47,365 bases of DNA from Desulfosporosinus sp. Tol-M (GCA_000770645.1 JQID01000154.1:1-47365), one strand, 5' to 3'. Positions 16,637 to 24,726 are shown, counted from the stretch's first letter. The notes: generated by a model from the sequence alone, not told the origin. Translations and numbers: made by a program.

Positions 16637-16651
16637 ATAATTGTCAATTAT
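16637..16651. promoter_or_regulatory. Candidate Fur/Zur-family operator
   Basis: ATAATTG-T-CAATTAT is a perfect 7-1-7 inverted repeat, the architecture of Fur, Zur and PerR boxes. It lies in the divergent znuA/Fur-family spacer, 77 nt upstream of the znuA start. Which family member binds cannot be told from sequence, but the adjacent regulator is the obvious candidate. A second small palindrome, ATGCA-TT-TGCAT, lies near 16600. Confidence 0.55.
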
Positions 16652-16740
16652 TATTTACCGTATTAATCATCGAATAGAGTGAAATCCAGACTAATACAAT
16701 TAGATGGTTGATTGCTCGACAAGTTTTAACGGACCAAAGA

Positions 16741-16768
16741 TTGCTTAAATATTTAAAAAGATTAAAAT
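16741..16768 (+). promoter_or_regulatory. Likely promoter of the Fur-family gene
   Basis: TTGCTT (16741-16746) and TAAAAT (16763-16768), spaced 16 nt, lie about 37 nt before the gene start in an A/T-rich stretch. Confidence 0.5.
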
Positions 16769-16804
16769 AGATTTATTGAGTACTGAACTATCAAGAATTA
16801 AGGG

Positions 16805-17239
16805 ATGATCTTGTTGGAAGAAAACACTAACTATACGGAAATCCTGAAGCGTGAAGGGATGAAAAGTACCAGGCATAGAAATGCTATCCTACTTCTCCTG
16901 GAACAATCTGAACAGCCAATGACAGCAGAGGAACTCTATATATCGTTAAGAAAAAAGACTGCTTCAATAAATTTGTCCACGGTCTATAGGACGCTGGATG
17001 CATTTGTCTCTAAAAACCTGGTTATAAAATCAGCTATGGATGATGGCAAAGCACGGTATGAACTAAACCATCATGAGCATAAACATCATCTTTATTGCGT
17101 TGGTTGCCATAAGGTGATTTCCATTGAAGACTGCCCTATGGGAGAACTTCAGGATATCTTGAAAAAGAAGATAGATTTCGACGTGACTGGACATAAGCTG
17201 GAGATATACGGATATTGTCATAATTGCAAAATGGTTTAA
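16805..17239 (+). CDS. Fur-family transcriptional regulator, probably zinc-responsive (Zur)
   Basis: A 144-aa Fur-fold regulator. An N-terminal winged helix (KREGMKSTRHRNAILLLLE, then NLSTVYRTLDAF near residue 60) is followed by the dimerisation and metal region HHEHKHHLYCVGCHKVISIE (near 90-109) and a second CHNC pair at the end. The two CxxC pairs form the structural zinc site. It lies divergent from znuACB with a 7-1-7 palindrome between, so a Zur role is inferred, but Fur or PerR cannot be excluded. TTG 16811 or 16814 could be the true start, as AAGGGA sits too close to ATG 16805. Confidence 0.85.
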   Translation: MILLEENTNYTEILKREGMKSTRHRNAILLLLEQSEQPMTAEELYISLRKKTASINLSTVYRTLDAFVSKNLVIKSAMDDGKARYELNHHEHKHHLYCVGCHKVISIEDCPMGELQDILKKKIDFDVTGHKLEIYGYCHNCKMV

Positions 17240-17509
17240 TTTAACAAGGAGTCAGTCCAGCCGTTGGTTCATCAAGCAAACAAAACAAGAGCATTAGACA
17301 TACTTCTGAAACATAGTATAAATTATTATTTCCAATCTATCCAGTAATCTAATTACTTTATGGTTATTATTTCTTATTCAACTGCACAGTTCGAAATAGC
17401 CTCTGGTTTATGGTTGCAATTAAGTCGGTAGAGGGTCTAGAGGGAAAGCATATGCGTACAATATTATTAACAGTCCTCAAAAACATAAAAAACCTGATAA
17501 GGAGCGGCA

Positions 17510-17932
17510 ATGACGATTCTCACCCCCAGTTTAGAAGACTACTTGGAAGAGTTATACCGGTTTTCGCTATCTTCAGATTCCGTCCGAGTGACTGATCTTA
17601 GTCATAAACTGGCGGTTTCTTTACCTTCGGTTACAAAAGCTTTGCATAAACTCAATAAGAGTGAGTTTATTTCCTATCAACGCTACGGTGAGATCATCCT
17701 CACAGAAAAAGGGAAACAACGCGGTGATTTCTTAGTTAAACGCAACCGATTGTTACAGGAATTTCTTATTCTGATCGGAACTGACTGTGATATTACTGCA
17801 GAAGCGGAGGCTATGGAACATTATCTTTCAGACGCTACGATCTGCTCGATCCAAGCCATAGTCACTTTCCTGAATAATAACCCGGAGTGGCATAAGGTTT
17901 TACTGGAGAACATTTTGCCTCCAGTAAAATAA
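17510..17932 (+). CDS. DtxR/MntR-family metal-dependent regulator with an altered metal site
   Basis: A 140-aa protein aligning along its length with MntR: TPSLEDYLEELY (residues 5-16), an HTH around VTDLSHKLAVSLPSVTKAL, and the dimerisation helices RLLQEFL and AEAMEHYLS. By comparison with B. subtilis MntR, ligands D8, E11, E99, E102 and H103 are matched by D10, E13, E100, E103 and H104, but the place of H77 is taken by Asn79 (VKRNRLL). Metal choice may therefore differ. The gene converges on the feo operon with 16 nt between stop codons, suggesting control of iron uptake. ATG with AAGGAG upstream. Confidence 0.82.
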   Translation: MTILTPSLEDYLEELYRFSLSSDSVRVTDLSHKLAVSLPSVTKALHKLNKSEFISYQRYGEIILTEKGKQRGDFLVKRNRLLQEFLILIGTDCDITAEAEAMEHYLSDATICSIQAIVTFLNNNPEWHKVLLENILPPVK

Positions 17933-17948
17933 GCGGAAATACTGCTTG

Positions 17949-19349
17949 CTAGACCAAGCCAAAGAGCCGTACCACTTGGGTGAAAATAAAACAGACACTT
18001 AATCCAACCAGCGTCGGAATCAGAAAAGAGAGAAAGACCCATTTCTTACTGCCGGATTCCTTGTAGATCGTCAGCAAAGTTGTAGCACAAGGCCAATGCA
18101 GCAAGGAAAACAGCATGACATTTATCGCCGTCAGCCAGGTCCATCCGTTATTTACCAAGACCATTCTCAGTTCTTCCAAACCGGCATACTCCTGGAGGCT
18201 GCCGGTAGAGAGATAACTCATTATGAGAATCGGTAAGACGATCTCATTTGCCGGCAGTCCCAGAATAAAGGCCATCAGGATAATCCCATCCAGGCCAATT
18301 AAGTGCCCCAGCGGATTTAGAGCATGAGCAACAGTGGTAATAATGCTTTGATCCCCAATATAAATATTCCCCAGAATCCAGATCACTCCGCCGGCAGGAG
18401 CGGCTACTATCATTGCCCGTCTTAAAACAAATATGGTACGCTCGATTATGGAACGATAGATTACCGCACCAATCTGAGGTCGTCGGTAAGACGGCAATTC
18501 CAGGACAAGGGATGAGGGTTCACCCTTTAAAATTGTCATAGACAGGAGCCAGGAGACTAACAAAGTAACCCCTATACCCAACATAATTATTAAGGTAATA
18601 ACCAGCGCATTGATCAATCCTGAATAGGCTGCAATAGTATAGCCAATAAAAACAGAGGTAATAGCTATCAATGTTGGAAATCTCCCATTGCATGGAACAA
18701 AAACATTGGTCAAAATCGCGATCAAGCGTTCGCGGGGAGAGTCAATAATTCTGCAGGAAGTAACTCCGGCGGCATTACACCCGAACCCCATACACATGGT
18801 CAGGCTCTGTTTGCCGCAGGCTTTGGCTTTTTTGAAAATATGATCCAGGTTAAAAGCAATACGAGGGAGATATCCGGAATCTTCTAAAAGCGTAAACAGG
18901 GGAAAAAAGATGGCCATCGGGGGCAACATAACGGCGACAACCCAGGCTAATGTCCGATAGACTCCCAGAACAAGAACTCCATGTACCCAAGCAGGGGCAC
19001 CGATCCATTGGAACCAGAGCGTGAGCTGGTCCTGGAAAGCAAAGAGCCAGGTGGCGAGGAAGCTGGAAGGAATGTTCGCCCCTTCTATGGTTATCCAAAA
19101 GACGATAACCAATAATAGCAGCATAAGCGGATAGCCAAACCACTTGGAAGTTACCAGGTCATCCAGCCTTTGATCAAAAAGACAACGTTTGTTCTCTTTT
19201 TTAGAGAGAACATGCTTAGTGATCTGTTCTGCATTTCCATAGATATCGGCAACGATCTGATCGCTGAAAGAATAGGGATAAGACCTTCGGACACCTTCGG
19301 CCTTGCACCACACTTCGCTTAAACTTTTTACAGGCCTTATTGCGCGCAT
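17949..19349 (-). CDS. feoB: Ferrous iron transporter FeoB, membrane (Gate/core) part
   Basis: A 466-aa membrane protein equal to the C-terminal half of FeoB. It starts in the helical linker (SYPYSFSDQIVADIYGNAEQ, residues 24-43 or so), passes the first hydrophobic helix, and contains two Gate domains with conserved cysteines in MCMGFGCNAAGVTSCRI and FVPCNGRFPTLI; HWPCATTLLTIYKESGSKKW is the usual C-terminal motif. About nine hydrophobic helices. It forms the Fe2+ pore. It lacks the GTPase domain, which is encoded by the preceding gene in another frame with a 13-nt overlap. ATG 19349 has GGGAGGGGGC upstream. Confidence 0.88.
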   Translation of the reverse strand: MRAIRPVKSLSEVWCKAEGVRRSYPYSFSDQIVADIYGNAEQITKHVLSKKENKRCLFDQRLDDLVTSKWFGYPLMLLLLVIVFWITIEGANIPSSFLATWLFAFQDQLTLWFQWIGAPAWVHGVLVLGVYRTLAWVVAVMLPPMAIFFPLFTLLEDSGYLPRIAFNLDHIFKKAKACGKQSLTMCMGFGCNAAGVTSCRIIDSPRERLIAILTNVFVPCNGRFPTLIAITSVFIGYTIAAYSGLINALVITLIIMLGIGVTLLVSWLLSMTILKGEPSSLVLELPSYRRPQIGAVIYRSIIERTIFVLRRAMIVAAPAGGVIWILGNIYIGDQSIITTVAHALNPLGHLIGLDGIILMAFILGLPANEIVLPILIMSYLSTGSLQEYAGLEELRMVLVNNGWTWLTAINVMLFSLLHWPCATTLLTIYKESGSKKWVFLSFLIPTLVGLSVCFIFTQVVRLFGLV

Positions 19350-20110
19350 TTTGCCCCCTCCCAACCTCGGCTGATACCAAGAAAACTGTTTAAACTATCC
19401 AGGAAACTGCTATCTCCGTCCAATAGTCGTAAGGCAAGCCAGCGGGGGGAAAAAGTGTTGTCGGCGAGAGATCCCACCAAGGGCAGTAATTGTTTTACGG
19501 CCTTTTCCACTTCAGGTGAATAGGCGATTTGGCGGGGTTTTGTCTGCAAAGCACCAGAGGCAACTTGAAGTATTTTCTCTTGAAGTTCTGGAAGTCCCTT
19601 TCCTTGGCGAGCAGCAGCAGCGACTACCGGTACTCCCAATTCGCGCTCTAAAGAAGGTACATCGATCATAATATTTTTCTTCCGGGCCTCATCCATGAGA
19701 TTTAGGCAGATAATAACTTTTGGAGTTATTTCAAAAACCTGGAGAGCCAAGTTGAGATTCCTCTCCAGGCAAGTCGCATCAAGGACAACCACTGTCACAT
19801 CCGGCGAGGCGAAACACAGAAAGTCTCTGGCAATTTGTTCCTCTACTGTATGGGCTAATAAGGAATAAGTACCCGGTAAATCGACAAGCAAAAAGGATTT
19901 CTGTTGAAATTGGAAGCTCCCTTGGGCATTATCCACTGTTTTACCAGGCCAATTACCCGTATGCTGATGCAGCCCAGTAAGAGCATTAAAAATCGTACTC
20001 TTCCCAACGTTTGGATTTCCTGCCAAAGCAACGCCGAACTGGCCGGTTGCTAAGGAAATACCAAAACGATCTTGCCATAACACTCTCTTTTGCTTCACAG
20101 AAAAATTCAT
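19337..20110 (-). CDS. feoB: Ferrous iron transporter FeoB, GTPase part
   Basis: A 257-aa protein with the FeoB G domain and helical GDI region only. G1 GNPNVGKS (residues 31-38), the FeoB-typical GNWPGKTVD (52-60), G3 DLPGTYS (77-83) and G4 NLMD (137-140) are all present. Intact FeoB is about 650-770 aa in one chain; here the chain ends after WLALRLLDGDSSFL and the membrane half is a separate gene. The start ATG overlaps the feoA stop (ATGA) and has GGAGAGG upstream. Together the two products should supply a working GTP-driven Fe2+ importer. Confidence 0.88.
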   Translation of the reverse strand: MNFSVKQKRVLWQDRFGISLATGQFGVALAGNPNVGKSTIFNALTGLHQHTGNWPGKTVDNAQGSFQFQQKSFLLVDLPGTYSLLAHTVEEQIARDFLCFASPDVTVVVLDATCLERNLNLALQVFEITPKVIICLNLMDEARKKNIMIDVPSLERELGVPVVAAAARQGKGLPELQEKILQVASGALQTKPRQIAYSPEVEKAVKQLLPLVGSLADNTFSPRWLALRLLDGDSSFLDSLNSFLGISRGWEGAKCAQ

Positions 20111-20373
20111 ACATTTTCCTCTCCATTCCATAACTTTCTAACTAAGATTTGGGCAGCGTCTTCACTTCTCAAGGCAACGAGTGTTTCCCTGACCAGATAA
20201 GCAGTCGGGTCACCGGAAGGACCTCGTCGAATACAGTGGATCAACGTTCCAGGGACGATTCCCAAGTCGAGAATTCGTCGCCGCAGTAGTCCACTCAATT
20301 CCAAGGATACGATCTGACAGACAGAACCCGGAGATAAGTCTGCTAACAGATCGATTCGTTCTGCGTCCTTCAT
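20107..20373 (-). CDS. feoA: Ferrous iron transport accessory protein FeoA
   Basis: An 88-aa SH3-like FeoA: LADLSPGSVCQIVSLE at the start, RRRILDLGIVPGTLIHCIRR in the middle, then PTAYLVRETLVALRSEDA, the usual FeoA order. FeoA assists FeoB in the cytoplasm. The frame is open to 20412, but ATG 20373 follows AAAAGGGGGC at good distance. First gene of the feoA-feoB(G)-feoB(M) operon, with a DtxR-type palindrome about 52 nt upstream. Confidence 0.88.
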   Translation of the reverse strand: MKDAERIDLLADLSPGSVCQIVSLELSGLLRRRILDLGIVPGTLIHCIRRGPSGDPTAYLVRETLVALRSEDAAQILVRKLWNGEENV

Positions 20374-20424
20374 AATTATGTGCCCCCTTTTGGTTATTGG
20401 GTGTAAATTCACTTTTTAAGCGAT

Positions 20425-20444
20425 AGGTTAGCCACGGCTAACTT
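20425..20444. promoter_or_regulatory. Candidate DtxR/IdeR/MntR-type operator of the feo operon
   Basis: AGGTTAGCC-AC-GGCTAACTT is a 9-2-9 inverted repeat with one mismatch, and its AGGTTAG/CTAAC halves resemble the DtxR consensus core. Its place about 52 nt upstream of feoA suggests a binding site for the DtxR/MntR-like protein encoded at the far end of the operon. Confidence 0.55.
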
Positions 20445-20561
20445 TCGATAAAGTTAAGTTTGAATATGTTATGTCGGGGAGATTTTTTTGCTACCCACAG
20501 GCGTATACTTTCTATAAGTTAACAAATCGGAAGTATGATTTTTAGGTCTCTGATTGAACTA

Positions 20562-20570
20562 TGATATAAT
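20562..20570 (+). promoter_or_regulatory. Extended -10 promoter ahead of the YhaM-like gene
   Basis: TGATATAAT is a perfect extended -10 element (TGn plus TATAAT at 20565-20570). The -35 position (TTAGGT, 20542-20547) is weak, as is common for extended -10 promoters. Confidence 0.45.
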
Positions 20571-20682
20571 TATTGAGGTTAGCTGTCGCCAGAGTGATAG
20601 GGGTTGATACCATAAAAAATGTTCAAATTCGCTTTTGTTAAGATTATAAACAATGCAGTAAATGAAAGGAAGAATTTATGAT

Positions 20683-21612
20683 ATGCTGAAAGATTGTAAA
20701 GCCGGGGAACGGTTCGAGGGAACTGTCCTGGTCAATGAATGGAAAGAAGTTCGCTTCCGGCAAAAGCCTGGAGCATATCTCTCCTTGACGTGCCAGGATT
20801 GTTCGGGAATGATCCAGGGGAAAATGTGGAACTATGACCCAAAAGTCCTTGGATGGCTAAATGATCAGGACATTTTTTGTGTCAAAGGGGTTGCTTCTGA
20901 ATACCGTGGTACACTTGATCTTACGGTTGAAACAATCCGGATGATTCCTCAGGAAGAGGTGGATTTATCCGACCTTTTGCCGAGTTCTCCGGTTACCGTG
21001 GAGGAGTTGGAAAATCGCTTAAAAGTCCTTTCGGATAAGATTACGCAACCTGAACTTAAAGCCCTCCTGGAACAGTTTCTATTCCACCCGGTATGGGGAC
21101 CGGCTTATCGGCAGGCTCCGGCAGCCATGAAAATCCATCAAGCCTATCTGCGCGGGCTTTGGGAGCACAGTGTTAGAGTGGCTGAGATTGCAGAGGGGAT
21201 TGCCGGGCATTATCCAAAAATGGACTGTGATTTAGTCATAACAGGTGCGCTTTTGCATGATATTGGTAAGATCGGGGAGTATTCATATTCCAGAGGAATT
21301 AAAGTGACAACCGAAGGGCGACTTCTGGGGCACATTATCTTAGGGATCGAATTATTAACCGAGGAGATGGCGAAAATTCCGGACTTTCCACGTGAGTTGC
21401 GATCCAAGTTACTTCATATCATTACAAGTCACCATGGAAAATATGAGTGGCAATCCCCAAAAAGACCCAAGTTAATGGAAGCGTTGGTGATCCACTATGC
21501 AGATGTCATGGATGCCGAACTTTTCCATTTTGAGCAAGCAAAAGAGAATCATCCAAAGGATGAATGGTCTCCGTATATCCCCAGTATGGAGCGTTATCTT
21601 TATTTGAAATAG
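20683..21612 (+). CDS. YhaM-like 3'-5' exoribonuclease (OB-fold plus HD domain)
   Basis: A 309-aa protein built like YhaM (314 aa). An N-terminal OB-fold (FEGTVLVNEWKEVRFRQKPG through VASEYRGTLDLTVE, residues 12-85) is followed by an HD domain with LWEHSVRVAEIAE (near 165), GALLHDIGKIGEYSYS (HD near 190), LGHIILG near 215 and HHGKYEWQSPKRP near 250. YhaM is a Mn2+-dependent 3'-5' exonuclease of RNA turnover. ATG 20683 has AAGGAAG upstream, whereas the earlier in-frame ATG 20662 has no SD. Confidence 0.85.
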   Translation: MLKDCKAGERFEGTVLVNEWKEVRFRQKPGAYLSLTCQDCSGMIQGKMWNYDPKVLGWLNDQDIFCVKGVASEYRGTLDLTVETIRMIPQEEVDLSDLLPSSPVTVEELENRLKVLSDKITQPELKALLEQFLFHPVWGPAYRQAPAAMKIHQAYLRGLWEHSVRVAEIAEGIAGHYPKMDCDLVITGALLHDIGKIGEYSYSRGIKVTTEGRLLGHIILGIELLTEEMAKIPDFPRELRSKLLHIITSHHGKYEWQSPKRPKLMEALVIHYADVMDAELFHFEQAKENHPKDEWSPYIPSMERYLYLK

Positions 21613-21628
21613 CCTTCGCGAAAGGCTC

Positions 21629-21657
21629 TTGACAGAAGAACTACGCTTTAATATATT
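21629..21657 (+). promoter_or_regulatory. Consensus promoter for yerC-hisZ
   Basis: A perfect -35 TTGACA (21629-21634), a 17-nt spacer and TATATT (21652-21657) lie 36 nt before the next gene. It overlaps the 3' side of a small hairpin (AGCCTT/AAGGCT) that follows the previous gene. Confidence 0.75.
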
Positions 21658-21693
21658 AAAGGAAGGAAGTAACCTTTTTCAAGGAGGAAAACT

Positions 21694-21996
21694 ATGTTTA
21701 GCGATGAGCGTTTACAGAATCCGTTAACGGATGCCTTATTTGAAGCAGTTTTATTGCTAAAAGACAAAGAAGAGTGTTATCGGTTCTTTGAAGATATTGC
21801 GACAATAGCAGAAATTAAAGCTCTGGCCCAGCGTCTGGAAGTTGCCAAAATGTTGCAGAGGAATGAAACCTACACGGCTATTGGGGATGTGACAGGAGTG
21901 AGTACGGCAACGATCAGCCGAGTTAAGCGTTGTTTAAATTTTGGAGCGGATGGGTATCAACTGATCTTAAAGCGTTTGCAAGAGCAAAATGTTTAG
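21694..21996 (+). CDS. YerC/YecD-type TrpR-like DNA-binding protein
   Basis: A 100-aa all-helical protein of the YerC/YecD family in the TrpR superfamily: LTDALFEAVLLLKDKEECYR, FFEDIATIAEIKALAQRLEV, then the HTH YTAIGDVTGVSTATISRVKR (residues 61-80). Such proteins often sit beside histidine genes in Firmicutes, and a repressor role for the his genes is inferred. AAGGAGGAAA lies just ahead of the ATG. hisZ follows 38 nt later in the same direction. Confidence 0.87.
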   Translation: MFSDERLQNPLTDALFEAVLLLKDKEECYRFFEDIATIAEIKALAQRLEVAKMLQRNETYTAIGDVTGVSTATISRVKRCLNFGADGYQLILKRLQEQNV

Positions 21997-22034
21997 GTAC
22001 TTGATTATGTCAATATAGAAGGAGCAGAATTATA

Positions 22035-23186
22035 TTGCTAAGAACAAATCTAGGACAACGTATACCGGAGGGTATGCGCGATTTACTCCCGGAAGAAGTC
22101 GCCGTGCAGGAGCGCTTAGAGAATGATATTCTTGCGCTTTTTCGTCAGTGGTCTTATAAGAAAGTGTTGACTCCGACCCTTGAATTTTGCGCATGTGTTC
22201 AACCGGATATCGAGCAAGACAACTTATTATACAAATTTTTTGACCGGGAAGGACGTATTCTAGCCTTGCGACCAGAGCTGACGATGCCGATAGCACGCCT
22301 GGTCAGTACACGTATGCGCGGGGCGGATTTACCGCTTCGTCTGTGTTACAGTGCGGATGTCTATCGGAATACTATGGTTAGGCATAGAGAGTTCCGCCAA
22401 GTGGGCGTAGAACTCATCGGTTCTGACCAGGAACTGGCTGATGCAGAGGTGATTGCCCTCGCTGTGCAAGCTATTGCGGGTTTAGGTTTGAAAAACTATC
22501 AGTTTAACCTTGGGCATATGGGGATCTTTTCAGGACTCATGTTGGAAGCGGGGGTTAATGAGGGGATGCAAGCCAAGCTGGAAGAAGCGTTAGCTCGCAA
22601 AGACATGGTTGGCGTGGAAAGCTGGGTAAGTCTTAGCGGGTTACCTGAACGTGTTCAGGAGCTATTACTGCGTTTACCTCATTTTCACGGAGGAGAAGAA
22701 ATTCTTGATGAAGTCCTCCTCTGGAGTGAACGGTCAGCGATTAGGGAAGCTGTGGAGAGTTTAAGGCGAATTTATCGGTATTTGCACGATTTTGGAGTTC
22801 AAGCAAATGTCGCACTGGATTTAGGCATTCTACGTGGTTTTTCCTATTATACGGGTGCGGTTTTTGAAGGATATGTTTCAGGAATGGGTTTTCCGGTGGT
22901 TGAGGGAGGACGTTATGATACGTTGTACGCCGACTTTGGTGTTCCACAGCCGGCAACCGGGTTTGCTATTCACCTCGGGAACCTGTTAGAACAATTCCCA
23001 CTTCCCCCTGTGGAGGGAGCCGAAATTTTGGTTTATGGATCCGATGCAGAGAAGATTATTCGCCAATGCCAAGCCTTAAGGGCCACCGGGAAAAGGGTTG
23101 AAATGGTACTCGAAACTATGGGAAATGAAGCGGCCCAGTTGATGGCACGGCTCAAGAATATTAAGCAGCTTATGTATGTTGAATAA
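22035..23186 (+). CDS. hisZ: ATP phosphoribosyltransferase regulatory subunit HisZ
   Basis: A 383-aa paralogue of histidyl-tRNA synthetase. It begins with RIPEGMRDLLPEEV (class II synthetase motif), has YKFFDREGRILALRPELTMP (motif 2-like) near residue 75 and GILRGFSYYTGAVFEGYV near 265, but lacks the C-terminal anticodon-binding domain. HisZ binds short-form HisG and confers histidine feedback. The matching short HisG is encoded at 24902. TTG start with AAGGAG upstream. Confidence 0.93.
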   Translation: MLRTNLGQRIPEGMRDLLPEEVAVQERLENDILALFRQWSYKKVLTPTLEFCACVQPDIEQDNLLYKFFDREGRILALRPELTMPIARLVSTRMRGADLPLRLCYSADVYRNTMVRHREFRQVGVELIGSDQELADAEVIALAVQAIAGLGLKNYQFNLGHMGIFSGLMLEAGVNEGMQAKLEEALARKDMVGVESWVSLSGLPERVQELLLRLPHFHGGEEILDEVLLWSERSAIREAVESLRRIYRYLHDFGVQANVALDLGILRGFSYYTGAVFEGYVSGMGFPVVEGGRYDTLYADFGVPQPATGFAIHLGNLLEQFPLPPVEGAEILVYGSDAEKIIRQCQALRATGKRVEMVLETMGNEAAQLMARLKNIKQLMYVE

Positions 23187-23631
23187 AGTTGAAGGAAGTT
23201 TCTTAGCACGTTCATACACGTTCCATCGCTATTCGCTTGACGCCACTTTTCTAGACGCTCAGTCTATTAGCCCAGTATTTATTTGTATTTCATAAATTGT
23301 AAACTACCATTTACCATTTATATTTTCGTTCAAGTGGGAATGCTAGAAATGGAAGTCTTACACATAAAAAGGGTTTCTTAACTCTTTTAGAACCCTTATA
23401 TAAAAATATAAACAAAATTGCATAAATGTAAACCTATAGTATGACTTAAATTATTTTGTATATTACCGGCAATAAAATGAGTCTAAACTATCAGGGATAT
23501 TGTTTAAAGAGCATAAACATAATTTATGTGTTTCAACTGCAAAAACCCTTGATTTCCAAGAGCATGGTTAGTCACGGAGCATAAATGAGTAGGCCGGAGG
23601 AAGTTTAAATTTAAATTAAGGAGTGTCGTAG
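23187..23631 (+). other. Spacer between hisZ and pfkA with a dispersed repeat and a hairpin
   Basis: A 445-nt AT-rich region without a gene. The first 55 nt contain the repeat shared with the purB-purC spacer. A hairpin at 23369-23397 (AAGGGTT with AACCCTT) has a run of A before it and none of T after it, so on the plus strand it is a poor terminator. No clear promoter for pfkA could be chosen. Confidence 0.45.
23193..23240 (+). repeat. Copy of the intergenic repeat found at 3590-3697
   Basis: TAGCACGTTC at 23204, then ACGTTCCAT, GCTATTC and CTTGA match the reverse complement of 3661-3697 at 32 of 37 positions. The 14 bases just before and into it (GGAAGTTTCTTAGC) match 3537-3550 directly. 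Confidence 0.55.
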
Positions 23632-24711
23632 ATGCGTAAAATTGCAGTACTTACTGGCGGAGGGGACTGCCCGGGGCTTAATGCGGTGATTCGGTCAGTT
23701 GTTAAAAGCGCGCACAATTATGGAATAAAAGTGCTCGGAATTAAGGATGGTTATCATGGCGCGGTAGAAGGAGATTTCATGCCCTTGGCGTTAAAGGATG
23801 TCTCGGGTATTTTACCGCGTGGCGGTACAATTCTTGGAACAACAAATCGGGACAATCCCTTTGCGTATGAAACGGAAGTAAATGGGAAAGTTCAAATATT
23901 AGACCGTTCAGGTGATGTTATCCAGAATTTAAAGGAACGCGATGTGGATACCTTAATTGCTATTGGTGGGGACGGCAGTTTAAATATTGCACTTAAGCTT
24001 GAGAACCTGGGACTCAATGTGATCGGAATTCCAAAAACGATTGACAATGATTTGAGGGCCACCGATCAAACCTTTGGCTTTCAGACAGCGGTGGAAACGG
24101 CCACGGAGGCGCTTGACCGTCTCCACACCACGGGGGAATCCCATCACCGGGTCATGATTCTCGAAGTAATGGGGCGCTATGCAGGCTGGATAGCTTTGTA
24201 TGCAGGAGTAGCCGGAGGAGCGGACGTGATCTTAATTCCGGAAATTCCATATAAGCTTGATCGGGTGGTACAAGCCACCCAACATCGGGCAAAAGTAGGG
24301 AAGATATTTAGTATCATTGTTGTCGCAGAAGGTGCTAAACCTTTGGGTGGCGATATAGTGATTGAGCGACTGGTCTCGGGACGTTTCGACCCGATTAAGT
24401 TGGGAGGTATTGGCGCCAAAATAGGCAATGAACTCGAAGAACAATTTGGGATGGAAACGCGAGTGACGGTGCTTGGCCATCTCCAGCGTGGCGGGTCTCC
24501 CAATTCGTATGATCGAGTGCTTTCTTCCCTATACGGTGTTGCCGCGGTTAATGCAGTAATCGAAGAGGAATTTGGGATCATGGTCGCTCTTCGGGGCAGA
24601 AATATTGTACGGGTTCCCCTCTATGAAGCAGTCGATAAGCTTAAACTAGTGCCTTTAACCGACCCTTTGCTGATAGCGGCACGTAATCTGGGGATTGAGA
24701 TGGGAAATTAA
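23632..24711 (+). CDS. pfkA: 6-phosphofructokinase, group III type
   Basis: A 359-aa phosphofructokinase, longer than the E. coli or Bacillus PfkA (about 320 aa) and closer to the group III/mixed-substrate class. GGDGS (residues 112-116) has Gly where PPi-dependent enzymes have Asp (E. coli position 104), predicting ATP use; PKTIDND (134-140) has Lys where E. coli has Gly124, a feature shared with PPi enzymes. GRYAGWIAL and HLQRGGSPNSYDR are the usual substrate motifs. It phosphorylates fructose 6-phosphate. It lies between hisZ and hisG, with its own terminator, so is probably a separate transcription unit. ATG with AAGGAG upstream. Confidence 0.92.
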   Translation: MRKIAVLTGGGDCPGLNAVIRSVVKSAHNYGIKVLGIKDGYHGAVEGDFMPLALKDVSGILPRGGTILGTTNRDNPFAYETEVNGKVQILDRSGDVIQNLKERDVDTLIAIGGDGSLNIALKLENLGLNVIGIPKTIDNDLRATDQTFGFQTAVETATEALDRLHTTGESHHRVMILEVMGRYAGWIALYAGVAGGADVILIPEIPYKLDRVVQATQHRAKVGKIFSIIVVAEGAKPLGGDIVIERLVSGRFDPIKLGGIGAKIGNELEEQFGMETRVTVLGHLQRGGSPNSYDRVLSSLYGVAAVNAVIEEEFGIMVALRGRNIVRVPLYEAVDKLKLVPLTDPLLIAARNLGIEMGN

Positions 24712-24726
24712 TTACTTGTATTTAAG

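Larger units (their letters stand above)
20374..20682. other. Divergent spacer between feoA and the YhaM-like gene
   Basis: A 309-nt non-coding divergent region. It holds a DtxR-like palindrome (20425-20444), a second perfect inverted repeat TAACTTT-CGAT-AAAGTTA (20440-20457) and an extended -10 TGATATAAT for the plus strand. No small gene with a convincing SD is seen. Confidence 0.5.

Noticed and set aside
17240..17509. Short frame from TTG 17266 in the spacer between the Fur-family and MntR-like genes
   Set aside because: SD is 13 nt away and the product is short with no features; no evidence for a gene.
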